Made by a program: the position numbers and the translations under genes. The notes under the pieces are model-generated. The model was not told the origin of the DNA. It worked only from the letters and a program-made list of their open reading frames with translations, and searched no databases. Shown piece after piece: positions 6,207 to 13,502 of a stretch of 21,320 bases of DNA (position 1 is its first letter; every line of letters starts with the position of its first letter). This DNA comes from Falsiroseomonas sp038250135. GTDB taxonomy: Bacteria > Pseudomonadota > Alphaproteobacteria > Acetobacterales > Acetobacteraceae. The stretch lies in NCBI GenBank assembly GCA_038250135.1, contig JBBSCP010000026.1, positions 1 to 21,320 of the forward strand, in the 5' to 3' direction.

Positions 6207-7817
6207 CTACCGCTGCGCGTGCAGGATCTGCGCGATCATCGCCGCCGTCGCCGCATCGGCCGCCGGCGCGCCGCCCTGCAGCGCCGGCAGGATGCCGCCC
6301 GCGAGCTGCTTGCCGAGCTCAACCCCCCATTGGTCGAAGGGGTTGAGCCCCCAGAAGGCGCCCAGGCACGCCACCTTGTGCTCATACAGCGCGATCAGCG
6401 CGCCGAGCGTCTGGGGCGTCAGGGCCGGCAGCAGGATCGTGACGCTGGGCCGGTCGCCGGGGAAGGTCCGGTGCGGCAGCAGCCGCTCGATCTCAGCCTC
6501 TGGCAGGCCGGCCATGGCGGCGCGGGCTTCCTCGGCGGTGCGACCGCGGGCCAGCGCCTCGGCCTGGGCGAGGCCGTTGGCGAGAAGAATGCGGTGGCTT
6601 TCGGCATGGCTGTGGTCCGGCCGCGCCACCAGCACGAAATCCACCGGCACGGGGGTGGTGCCCTGGTGGATCAGTTGCAGGAAGGAGTGCTGCGCATTCG
6701 TCCCCGGCTCGCCGAATACCACCGGGCCGGAGGCGCGCGGCAGGGGGACGCCGGTGAGGCTTACCCGCTTGCCGAGGCTTTCCATTTCAAGCTGTTGCAG
6801 GTGCGCCGGCAGCCGGGCGAGGCGCTCATCATAGGGCAGTACGGCGCGCGCGCCCCAGCCCATGGCGTTGACATGCCAAACCTCGGTCGCGGCCAGCAGG
6901 ATTGGCAGGTTCTCCGCCGGTGGTGCGCTGAGGAAATGCTGGTCCATGGCCGAGGCTCCTTCGAGCAGCCCGGCAAAAACCTCGAAGCCGCAGGCGAGCG
7001 CGATGGACAGCCCAACCGCCGACCACAGGCTGAACCGCCCGCCGACCCAGTCGCGAAAGCCGAAGACTCTCTCAGGCATGATGCCGAAGGCGGTGGTGGC
7101 GGGGATGTTGGTGGAAAGCGCGGCCAGGTGCTGCGGCGCGGCATGGGCGCCCAGCATCGTCTCCAGCCAGGCTCTCACCAGCCCCGCATTCGCCATGGTC
7201 TCCTGCGTCGTGAAGGTCTTGGAGGCGACGAGGACGAGGGTGGTCTCGGGGTTCAGCGCGTGGCGCATCGCCTCCCAGGCGTGGGCATCGACGTTGGCGA
7301 GGTAATGCGCGCGCAGAGGCATGGCGTGGCACCACAGCGCGCGAGTCACCATGGCGGGGCCAAGGTCGGAGCCGCCGATGCCGATGTTCACCACATCGGT
7401 GAAGGCGCGGCCGGTGGCGCCGCGAATCTCGCCACGATGCACCGCGCCCACGAAAGCGCGCATGGCGGCCAGGGTGGCGTGCACCTCGGCCGAGGCGTCC
7501 TCTTCCCCGACCATGAAAACGCCCGGCGGGCCGCGCAGCGCCATATGCAGCGCGGCGCGTCCCTCGGTGGCATTGACCGGGTGGCCCGCGGCCATGGCGT
7601 CGCGGCAGGCGGGCACGCCGGTGGCTTTGGCGAGATCGAGCAGCACGCCGAGCGCGGCGTCATCGAGCGCGGTGCGCGACAAATCCAGCAGCAGCCCTGC
7701 GCCGCGCCTGGTCATCCGCGCCGCGCGACCGGGATCGGCGTCGAGCTTAGCCCGGATTGCCCGCGCCCCGGGCCGGGCGGCCAGCGCGTGCAGCGCGGCC
7801 CAATGCTGTTCGACCAT
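6207..7817 (-). CDS. pgi: Glucose-6-phosphate isomerase
   Basis: Interconverts glucose-6-phosphate and fructose-6-phosphate in the cytoplasm; here it may also influence the glucose-6-phosphate pool that feeds UDP-glucose for cellulose. Family signatures are clear: V-N-I-G-I-G-G-S-D-L-G-P, S-K-T-F-T-T-Q-E-T (sugar-phosphate loop), the G-G-R-F-S-L-W-S-A-V-G-L signature, G-E-P-G-T-N-A-Q-H-S-F with the catalytic Glu, and Q-W-G-V-E-L-G-K with the conserved Lys near the C terminus. The product of 536 residues is normal length. The ATG at 7817 is preferred because a GGGGGG stretch precedes it; a TTG at 7829 would add four residues. The TAG stop at 6209-6207 is followed by the small ORF region. Confidence 0.95.
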   Translation of the reverse strand: MVEQHWAALHALAARPGARAIRAKLDADPGRAARMTRRGAGLLLDLSRTALDDAALGVLLDLAKATGVPACRDAMAAGHPVNATEGRAALHMALRGPPGVFMVGEEDASAEVHATLAAMRAFVGAVHRGEIRGATGRAFTDVVNIGIGGSDLGPAMVTRALWCHAMPLRAHYLANVDAHAWEAMRHALNPETTLVLVASKTFTTQETMANAGLVRAWLETMLGAHAAPQHLAALSTNIPATTAFGIMPERVFGFRDWVGGRFSLWSAVGLSIALACGFEVFAGLLEGASAMDQHFLSAPPAENLPILLAATEVWHVNAMGWGARAVLPYDERLARLPAHLQQLEMESLGKRVSLTGVPLPRASGPVVFGEPGTNAQHSFLQLIHQGTTPVPVDFVLVARPDHSHAESHRILLANGLAQAEALARGRTAEEARAAMAGLPEAEIERLLPHRTFPGDRPSVTILLPALTPQTLGALIALYEHKVACLGAFWGLNPFDQWGVELGKQLAGGILPALQGGAPAADAATAAMIAQILHAQR

Positions 7818-7834
7818 CACGCCCCCCAACCCAT

Positions 7835-7859
7835 GCCGCGCGCCAAGGATGGGCGCGGC
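7835..7859 (-). other. Stem-loop between the DUF1127 gene and pgi
   Basis: GCCGCGCGCC (7835-7844) and GGGCGCGGC (7851-7859) form a 9-bp stem with one bulged base and a 6-nt loop. It lies 32 nt after the DUF1127 stop and 17 nt before the pgi ATG on the minus strand. No T-run follows. It might attenuate read-through into pgi or be chance pairing in very GC-rich DNA. Confidence 0.3.
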
Positions 7860-7891
7860 GGGTCGGGAAGACCAGATGGCCGAACGTCGCG

Positions 7892-8248
7892 TCAGGCGGC
7901 CTTTTCGGCGCCCGCGCGGTTGGTGTTGGCGGCATTCGGCAGCACGTAGTCGGGCTCGAAGACGCGGGTGATGTCGCCGCGCACCAAACCGATGTCCGAC
8001 AACTCGCGGTCGGAGAGCTGGCGTAGCTGCTCATAGGTGGCGCGCTTGCGCGGCCATGAGACAATGGCGTGGCCGATCGTGCCGAGCACCGTGGCGACGG
8101 CGCGCACGCCCTGCGTGACGCGGCGGGCGATCTCGGCGTCGCGCATTGCGCGGGCTTCGCGGTGGATCGCGGCGAGCTTGAAGGCCGTGCTATCCGGGCC
8201 GAAGCTGGAGCTCAGTGCAGGATCGAGGCGAGCGGAGCGGGAGTCCAT
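7892..8248 (-). CDS. DUF1127-domain small protein
   Basis: About 118 residues. The C-terminal part has the DUF1127 (YjiS-like) motif R-Q-L-S-D-R-E-L-S-D-I-G-L-V-R-G-D-I (roughly residues 76-93), a short helical unit common in alphaproteobacterial small proteins. Some family members bind RNA or affect phosphate, carbon or stress responses; the role of this longer version is unknown. The N-terminal half contains an Ala/Arg-rich helical stretch and a mildly hydrophobic segment (V-A-T-V-L-G-T-I-G-H-A-I-V). The ATG at 8248 is chosen because TTGGAA lies about 7-12 nt upstream; an upstream in-frame start at 8329 would add 27 residues without family resemblance. It is transcribed divergently from the aminopeptidase gene. 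Confidence 0.75.
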   Translation of the reverse strand: MDSRSARLDPALSSSFGPDSTAFKLAAIHREARAMRDAEIARRVTQGVRAVATVLGTIGHAIVSWPRKRATYEQLRQLSDRELSDIGLVRGDITRVFEPDYVLPNAANTNRAGAEKAA

Positions 8249-8512
8249 GATACATTCCAATTCGGCTCGTGCCTCAATCCGCCGCTCGGCACCGCGCGTT
8301 TCGCGAGCATTGCGACCAGACCGAGACACTGGGCCATTCCAGTGCGACGCGGCTGCGGGACCCTCATGGCCCCGCTAGCCGGCGTCTTCCTGGCACCAAG
8401 ATGGGGGCGGTTGACCGGAAGGTCCTGCGCCGGTCTGGCAGTTGTGCTATGCGCAATACGCATGATTATCTATCAATCCATGTTTTTTTGTTAGGACTTT
8501 GGTGACAAACCC
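8249..8512. other. Divergent intergenic region, no gene seen
   Basis: This 264-bp gap separates the divergent DUF1127 and aminopeptidase genes, so it should hold promoters for both. The last 75 nt are distinctly AT-richer, with a T7 run at 8483-8489 and GGTGA (8501-8505) 7 nt before the aminopeptidase ATG. Open frames here lack motifs and ribosome sites and were not called. Confidence 0.5.
8442..8470 (+). promoter_or_regulatory. Possible promoter with internal dyad upstream of the aminopeptidase gene
   Basis: A TTGTGC hexamer (8442-8447) is followed after about 16-17 nt by AT-rich GATTATC, a weak match to a sigma-70-like promoter. Between them sits a perfect inverted repeat ATGCG-CAATA-CGCAT (8449-8463), in the position where a repressor would block initiation. 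Both assignments come from sequence appearance only. Confidence 0.25.
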
Positions 8513-10306
8513 ATGATCAAGCCCCTTGTGCCTTCCGAACGCCTCGCAGCCCTCCGCGCCGGATTCGAAGCCGCCGGCATCGACGCCCTGCTGGTGCCGC
8601 GTGCCGACGCCTTCCTCGGTGAATATGTGCCTCCCAGCGCCGAGCGCCTGGCCTGGCTGACCGGCTTCACCGGCAGCGCCGGCCTTGCCCTCGTGCTGCG
8701 CGACCGCGCGGTGCTGTTCGTCGATGGTCGCTACACCACCCAGGCGGCAGCGGAATGCGACCCGTCTCTGTGGCAGACCCGTCACCTGATCGAGCAACCG
8801 CCGGCCGCGTTCATCAAGGATGTTGCGAAGGATACCGCCTCTGGCCTGCGACTTGGCCACGATCCCGAACTGCATACCGAAGCCTCGCTTGCCCGCTTCA
8901 CCGAGGCCGGCGCCCTGCTGGTGCCGTTGCCGGCCAACCCGATAGACGCCATCTGGCCCGATCGTCCCGCCCCGCCCGCCGGCCCCGCCCTGATCCACGG
9001 GGCCGAATTCGCGGGCGAGTCGGCCGCCGCCAAGTGCCAGGCCGCCGCGGCCCTGCTGCGCGAGGCCGGGCAACAGGCCGTACTGCTCGCCGACCCTCAC
9101 AGTGTCGCCTGGCTGCTCAACATCCGTGGCACCGACCTCGCCCATACGCCGCTTGTGCTGTGCCGGGCGCTGCTGCGCGACGATGCCACCGTGACGCTGT
9201 TCCTCGAGGAGTTCCGCGCGAACGCTGCCCTGCGCGCGCATCTCGGCACCGCCGTGACGTTGCGCTTACCGGGCGAACTCCCGGCCGTGCTGGCCGGTCT
9301 GCCAAATGGCAAGGTGCGGCTTGACCCGGACCTCACTGCCGCCGCCGCCCTCGCGGCACTGCGCGCAGGGGGCGCGGAGGCGGTGTTCGCCGAGGATCCC
9401 TGCCGCCTGCCACGCGCCTGCAAGAATCCTACCGAGCAGGGGGGCGCGCGCGCCGCGCATCGCCGCGATGGCCTCGCCCTGGTGCGTTTCCTCGCCTGGT
9501 TCGCGGCGACCGCGCCGCAGGGCAGGCTGACCGAGATGGCGGCGGCGGCCGAATTGCTGCGGTTGCGCGCGGCGGGAGAGCATTTCGTCGCCGAGAGCTT
9601 TCCCGCGATCAGCGGCTCCGGCCCGAATGGCGCGATCATCCACTACCGCGCCACGCCCGCCACCGACCGCGCGATCCAGCCGGACGAGGCCTATCTGATC
9701 GACAGCGGCGCGCAGTACCGCGACGGCACCACGGACGTCACCCGCACCCTGTGGACTGGCCCGGGCGCCGCCCCGGCGGCGCTGCGCGCACGCTATACGA
9801 TGGCGCTGCGCGGCCACCTTGCCCTCTCGGCGCTGCGCTTCCCCGAGGGCTTGGCGGGGCCGCACCTCGATGCGCTGGCGCGCGCGCCGCTCTGGGCGGC
9901 GGGGCTCGACTACGACCACGGCACCGGCCATGGCATCGGCAGCTTCCTCAGCGTGCATGAGGGGCCGGCCGGCATCAGCCGCGCGGCGAAGCCGGTGGCA
10001 CTCAAGCCCGGCATGATCCTGTCGAACGAGCCCGGCTACTACCTGCCCGGCCATTATGGCATCCGCATCGAGAACCTGCTGCTGGTCGCCGAGGCGCAGC
10101 CCCAGCCGGACCAGGTTCGCCGTTTCCTGGCCTTCGAGACGCTGACGCTGGCCCCCTATGACCGCGCGCTGATCGAGGCCGCGGCGCTCAGCCTCGCCGA
10201 GCAGGCGCAGATTGACGCCTACCACGCGCGCGTGCTGGCCGAGCTCGGCCCGGCGTTGCCGGCGCCGGCGGCGGCCTGGCTGGCGAGCGCCTGCGCCGCC
10301 CTGTGA
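8513..10306 (+). CDS. Xaa-Pro aminopeptidase (M24B, three-domain type)
   Basis: Removes N-terminal residues that precede proline, probably in the cytoplasm, as no signal peptide is visible. The 597 residues match the long form resembling eukaryotic cytosolic aminopeptidase P, with two creatinase-like N-terminal domains (about 1-310) and a C-terminal pita-bread catalytic domain. All five metal ligands are present: Asp397 (D-S-G-A-Q-Y), Asp408 (T-T-D-V-T-R-T), His473 (H-G-T-G-H-G-I-G), Glu506 (S-N-E-P-G-Y-Y) and Glu520 (R-I-E-N). The spacings Asp-Asp 11 and Glu-Glu 14 are those of the family. GGTGA lies 7 nt before the ATG. The bcsZ start comes only 48 nt after its stop, so bcsZ may be transcribed partly by read-through. 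Confidence 0.93.
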   Translation: MIKPLVPSERLAALRAGFEAAGIDALLVPRADAFLGEYVPPSAERLAWLTGFTGSAGLALVLRDRAVLFVDGRYTTQAAAECDPSLWQTRHLIEQPPAAFIKDVAKDTASGLRLGHDPELHTEASLARFTEAGALLVPLPANPIDAIWPDRPAPPAGPALIHGAEFAGESAAAKCQAAAALLREAGQQAVLLADPHSVAWLLNIRGTDLAHTPLVLCRALLRDDATVTLFLEEFRANAALRAHLGTAVTLRLPGELPAVLAGLPNGKVRLDPDLTAAAALAALRAGGAEAVFAEDPCRLPRACKNPTEQGGARAAHRRDGLALVRFLAWFAATAPQGRLTEMAAAAELLRLRAAGEHFVAESFPAISGSGPNGAIIHYRATPATDRAIQPDEAYLIDSGAQYRDGTTDVTRTLWTGPGAAPAALRARYTMALRGHLALSALRFPEGLAGPHLDALARAPLWAAGLDYDHGTGHGIGSFLSVHEGPAGISRAAKPVALKPGMILSNEPGYYLPGHYGIRIENLLLVAEAQPQPDQVRRFLAFETLTLAPYDRALIEAAALSLAEQAQIDAYHARVLAELGPALPAPAAAWLASACAAL

Positions 10307-10354
10307 GGGCGCGCCCTTAAAACTCGCTTCATGCCGGTCGGCGAGAATGCCGGC

Positions 10355-11413
10355 ATGTCGCTTCCCAGACGCGCCCTTTGGCTTGCGTTGCCGGCCCTGA
10401 TTGGCGGGCACACCGCCGCAGCCGCCGCTTTGCCGATCAGCGCCGATCTGCGGAGCGATGCCGCTGAATGGCACGCCTTCGCCGCCCGCTTCCTGGCGTC
10501 CGAGGGGAGGGTGGTGGATACCGCCAATGGCGGCATCTCGCACAGCGAAGGGCAGGGCTGGGGCATGCTTTGTGCTGAGCGTGCCGATGACCGCGACCGA
10601 TTCGACCAGATGCTGTCCTGGACGCGGCGCGTGCTGGGCCGCGGCGGCGATTCGCTTTTCGCGTGGCGATTCCGTCCGGAAAACGGCGTGGAGGATACGA
10701 ATAATGCCACTGATGGCGATCTCATGATCGCCTGGGCCCTGCTGCGGGCCGGCGAGCGCTGGGAATCGCCAAATTATACTGAGCATGGCACCGCCATCGC
10801 CCGGGACGTTCTGCGCTTATTGATACGCCAGGTGGGGGATGAGATGGTCCTTTTGCCAGGGCTGCGGGGATTCGAACAGCGCGATCATATCGTCTTCAAT
10901 CCCTCATATTACGCTTTCCCGGCCATCCGGGCGCTGGCCAAGGCGGTGCCGGATCCGCGCTGGCTGGTGCTGGCGGGGGATGGGATCGCGCTGCTGCGCC
11001 GCAGCCGCTTCGGCCGCTGGGGATTGCCGCCCGATTGGGTGGCGCTGCCGCGCGGCGGCGGACGCCCGATGCCGGCCCCGGGTTGGCCCGCCCGATTCTC
11101 CTATGACGCGGTGCGGGTGCCGTTGTATCTCGCCTGGGCCGGGCTGGGGCGGGAGCCTGCGGCGACGGCCGCCGCTGGCTTCTGGACCGACCCGCGCCAC
11201 CCGCGCCTGCCGGCCTGGACGGACCTTGGCTCCAACGCCATCTCACCCTATCAGGCATCCACCGGTATACAGGCGATCGCCCGCCTGGCCACGGCACAGG
11301 CCAGCGAGCCACTGCCGACACTGTCTATCGGGGGGGTCAATGAGGCCAGGGACTACTATTCCGCGATCTTAACCTTGCTCGTTCGTCTCGCCTGGCGAGA
11401 TTCGAGGACATGA
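10355..11413 (+). CDS. bcsZ: GH8 endo-1,4-beta-glucanase of the cellulose locus (BcsZ)
   Basis: Periplasmic cellulase that trims or edits nascent glucan during cellulose secretion. The start at ATG 10355 gives a conventional signal peptide (M-S-L-P-R-R, a hydrophobic core, then T-A-A-A-A-A); an in-frame ATG at 10331 adds eight residues with an acidic residue before the core and is less likely. GH8 active-site motifs are present: S-E-G-Q-G-W-G-M with acid Glu65, A-T-D-G-D-L with Asp122, and S-Y-D-A-V-R with Asp251 as likely base; the Glu-to-last-Asp spacing is close to that of E. coli BcsZ. The product has 352 residues, normal for BcsZ. It opens the bcs cluster, 94 nt before the Pro-rich gene. 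Confidence 0.92.
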   Translation: MSLPRRALWLALPALIGGHTAAAAALPISADLRSDAAEWHAFAARFLASEGRVVDTANGGISHSEGQGWGMLCAERADDRDRFDQMLSWTRRVLGRGGDSLFAWRFRPENGVEDTNNATDGDLMIAWALLRAGERWESPNYTEHGTAIARDVLRLLIRQVGDEMVLLPGLRGFEQRDHIVFNPSYYAFPAIRALAKAVPDPRWLVLAGDGIALLRRSRFGRWGLPPDWVALPRGGGRPMPAPGWPARFSYDAVRVPLYLAWAGLGREPAATAAAGFWTDPRHPRLPAWTDLGSNAISPYQASTGIQAIARLATAQASEPLPTLSIGGVNEARDYYSAILTLLVRLAWRDSRT

Positions 11414-11507
11414 TCGGCATGACGCGTTATCCATTGCGTCGATTGGCTATTCCCTTCCCGGCGGGGTCGCGGCATCTTGCGCTGCACTAAGCAGGGGCTT
11501 TCAGCGA

Positions 11508-12683
11508 ATGGCGCAAGATACGGATGTCGCTCGGGTTGCCGCCGCCTTGCGCGCGCCCGGCATCCGCTATCGAAGTTTCGGCAACGAACCGGTTCGCAGT
11601 GCCGCGACGGCCGCAGGCGGGGAGTTTTCCCTGCTCAGCGCAGGCATGACCGCAGCCGCCGAAGTGGCGGCCCAGCAGGGCAATCCGCCGGAGACCTGGT
11701 CCGCCCCCACCGAGCCGGCCTTTGACCCCGCGCCTTACGCGTCCCAAACTGATACGCCCCAGAATTATGCGTCCCAAGCTTACGCGCCTCAGCCTTACGC
11801 GGCACAGGATTACGCGGCGCAGACTTCCGCGGCGCAAACTTCCGCGGCGCCAGCCTATCCCGTCGAGAGCTATGCCGCCGCGGCGCCGGCCTGGTCCGAT
11901 CCGCCGCCGGCGAGTTGGTCCGCGCCCGAATCGGCCACCTCGAACCGGCGGGAGCCGGCGCCGCCGAGCTGGGCCGAGCCCGCCCAGCCCTCCTGGACCG
12001 AGATCCCCGCGCCTTCCTGGGCGGCGACACCCGACGCGCCTGCTTCCTGGCCTGAGCCCGCCGCGCCGGCTTGGCCCGCGCCGGCTGCCGCGCTGGCAGC
12101 CCCGCCTGCAGCCTCCTCGCTCCCGGTCGCCCCGATTGTCGAACCTTGGCCGGCCGAGCCCGCGCCGCCGCCGCCGTCTGCTATGCCGGCCTGGACCCCT
12201 GCGCCGCCTGCCGCGCCCGCGCCGGTCGTGCACGCCACGCCCGTTCCGATCGCACCACCCATAGCGGCTGCCCAGACCGCAGTTGCAGCGCCGGTGGCCA
12301 CGGCCCCGCGCGTCTTGTCGCTGTTGCAGGCGGCGGATGCGATCAACAGCGCTGCCGCCCGCCCGCCGCTCTCCAGCCTCGCCGAGATCGGCACGGTACC
12401 GTCGCCCGCGGCGTCGGTTGAGCCGCCGCGCGCTGCCCCCGCCGCCCTGTTTCCATTGATCGAGGCGCTGGACCTGCCCGGCGGCTTCACCCACCGCCGC
12501 GCGCCGCTGCCCCTGGCCGCCGCAATCCCCGCACCGCCGCCGGCCGGGCCGAAGCCGGCTTCCGCGGTCACCCTGCCGCTGGCTGAATTGTTTCGCCTGC
12601 TTGCCGCCGGCCCCGCGCCGGCCGAACCCGCCTTTGCCCTGCTGCGCAGCCAATCGGCGCGCGCGCTCGGGCCCCAGACCTGA
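11508..12683 (+). CDS. Pro/Ala-rich cellulose-locus protein, BcsR/BcsP-like
   Basis: A 391-residue low-complexity protein with short ordered-looking ends. The N terminus (D-V-A-R-V-A-A-A-L-R-A-P-G-I-R-Y-R-S-F) resembles the short BcsR-type motif found in small cellulose-locus proteins and at the start of BcsP/BcsO proteins. The C terminus carries L-P-L-A-E-L-F-R-L-L-A, a pattern also expected there. Between them are ten 5-residue units (77-126), then P-A/S-W repeats with Trp at 129, 137, 155, 163, 171, 181 and 189, then a Pro/Ala linker. No signal peptide, so probably cytoplasmic. AGGGG lies about 11 nt before the ATG. It ends 18 nt before bcsQ, consistent with a BcsR/BcsQ-type partnership. 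Assignment rests on position and short motifs and is moderate. Confidence 0.6.
   Translation: MAQDTDVARVAAALRAPGIRYRSFGNEPVRSAATAAGGEFSLLSAGMTAAAEVAAQQGNPPETWSAPTEPAFDPAPYASQTDTPQNYASQAYAPQPYAAQDYAAQTSAAQTSAAPAYPVESYAAAAPAWSDPPPASWSAPESATSNRREPAPPSWAEPAQPSWTEIPAPSWAATPDAPASWPEPAAPAWPAPAAALAAPPAASSLPVAPIVEPWPAEPAPPPPSAMPAWTPAPPAAPAPVVHATPVPIAPPIAAAQTAVAAPVATAPRVLSLLQAADAINSAAARPPLSSLAEIGTVPSPAASVEPPRAAPAALFPLIEALDLPGGFTHRRAPLPLAAAIPAPPPAGPKPASAVTLPLAELFRLLAAGPAPAEPAFALLRSQSARALGPQT
11736..11885 (+). repeat. Degenerate 15-bp tandem repeat in the Pro-rich gene
   Basis: Ten consecutive 15-bp units encode 5-residue repeats of the type Y-A-A-Q-T: YASQT, DTPQN, YASQA, YAPQP, YAAQD, YAAQT, SAAQT, SAAPA, YPVES, YAAAA. 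Adjacent units near the middle are closest in DNA sequence, as expected from slippage duplication. Unit number could vary between strains. Confidence 0.75.
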
Positions 12684-12685
12684 CC

Positions 12686-12690
12686 GGAGG
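12686..12690 (+). promoter_or_regulatory. Shine-Dalgarno site of bcsQ
   Basis: GGAGG, directly after the stop of the Pro-rich gene and 11 nt before the ATG at 12702; it supports that start. Confidence 0.5.
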
Positions 12691-12701
12691 CTTTCTCGCC
12701 C

Positions 12702-13502
12702 ATGCCGCTTATCTGTTTCGCGTCCCCCAAGGGCGGCGTTGGCAAGACCACACTCGCCGCCAATGTGGCGGATGCGTTTCAGCGCGAGGGTCGTCGCGTG
12801 CTGGTGATCGACCTCGACCCGCAGAACACGTTGCGCCTGCATTTCGGTGTGCCGCTTTCGGATACCGGCGGCTTTACCGCCGATCTGCCGCGCCGGCCGG
12901 ATTGGCGCAATTGCGTGCGCAACTCGGCTTCGGGCGTGATGGTGCTGCCGCATGGTGCGATGGAACTGCGCGGCGCCCTTGGCCTCTCCGCGGCGCTGGA
13001 GCGCGATCCTGACCTGTTGGCCGCGCCGCTGCGCGCCATCATGGCCGATCCGGGCCTGACCGTAATCGCCGACACGCCGCCCGGCCCCTCCCACGCGCTG
13101 GCGGTGCTGGTGCCGATGGCCTCGATGGTGGTGGCGGTGCTCCAGGCCGAAGCGATCAGCGCGGCGCTGATCCCCGACATCGACAGCGGACGCTTCCTGG
13201 GCTCGGGCACCATGGCGGCGCTGTTCGCCGGGCGGTTGCGCGTGGTGCTGAACGAGGTCGATCTCAACTCGCGCCTGTCGCGCGCCGCGGCGGATGCCGT
13301 GGCCCGGCATCTCGGCCCGCGCCTGCTCGGCGCCGTCTCGCGCGATGAAGCGCTGGCCGAGGCGCTGGCGATGCAGAAGCTGGTGCAGGAGGTCTCGCCC
13401 GAGTCCCGCGCGGCTGAGGATATCCGCGCCATCACGCGCGCCATCGAGGCCGCGCTGCCGCAGGCGCCAGAGCCCTTCGCAGGCGGCTGGGGCGCCCGGT
13501 GA
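12702..13502 (+). CDS. bcsQ: Cellulose biosynthesis protein BcsQ (MinD/ParA-like ATPase)
   Basis: A 266-residue P-loop ATPase of the MinD/ParA class. The deviant Walker A K-G-G-V-G-K-T-T is at residues 10-17, with both signature lysines Lys10 and Lys15. The Walker A' region is V-I-D-L-D-P-Q-N-T-L-R-L-H-F-G, and D-T-P-P-G-P-S-H corresponds to Walker B; the P-Q-N-x-L-R-L-H-F-G form is typical of BcsQ rather than ParA or MinD. In enterobacteria BcsQ is needed for cellulose production and has been linked to polar placement of the machinery and to membrane assembly with BcsR and BcsE; here the upstream Pro-rich protein may be its partner. The stop overlaps the GTG start of bcsAB by 4 nt (GTGA), implying translational coupling. 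Confidence 0.92.
   Translation: MPLICFASPKGGVGKTTLAANVADAFQREGRRVLVIDLDPQNTLRLHFGVPLSDTGGFTADLPRRPDWRNCVRNSASGVMVLPHGAMELRGALGLSAALERDPDLLAAPLRAIMADPGLTVIADTPPGPSHALAVLVPMASMVVAVLQAEAISAALIPDIDSGRFLGSGTMAALFAGRLRVVLNEVDLNSRLSRAAADAVARHLGPRLLGAVSRDEALAEALAMQKLVQEVSPESRAAEDIRAITRAIEAALPQAPEPFAGGWGAR

Noticed and set aside
6117..7949. Long plus-strand open frame across pgi (610 codons)
   Set aside because: It is antisense to pgi, which has all family signatures, and shows the same mirror-frame composition.
8069..8505. Plus-strand open frames in the intergenic region upstream of the aminopeptidase
   Set aside because: They overlap the DUF1127 gene or the AT-rich promoter region, lack ribosome sites and show no recognisable motif.
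10297..10311. CGCCCT-GTG-AGGGCG hairpin over the aminopeptidase stop codon, considered as a terminator
   Set aside because: The stem is only 6 bp with a 3-nt loop, includes the stop codon, and is not followed by a T-run.
11487..13310. Long minus-strand open frame opposite the Pro-rich gene and bcsQ (607 codons)
   Set aside because: It is Arg/Gly low-complexity and arises from the Pro/Ala codons of the opposite strand; bcsQ motifs settle the coding strand.
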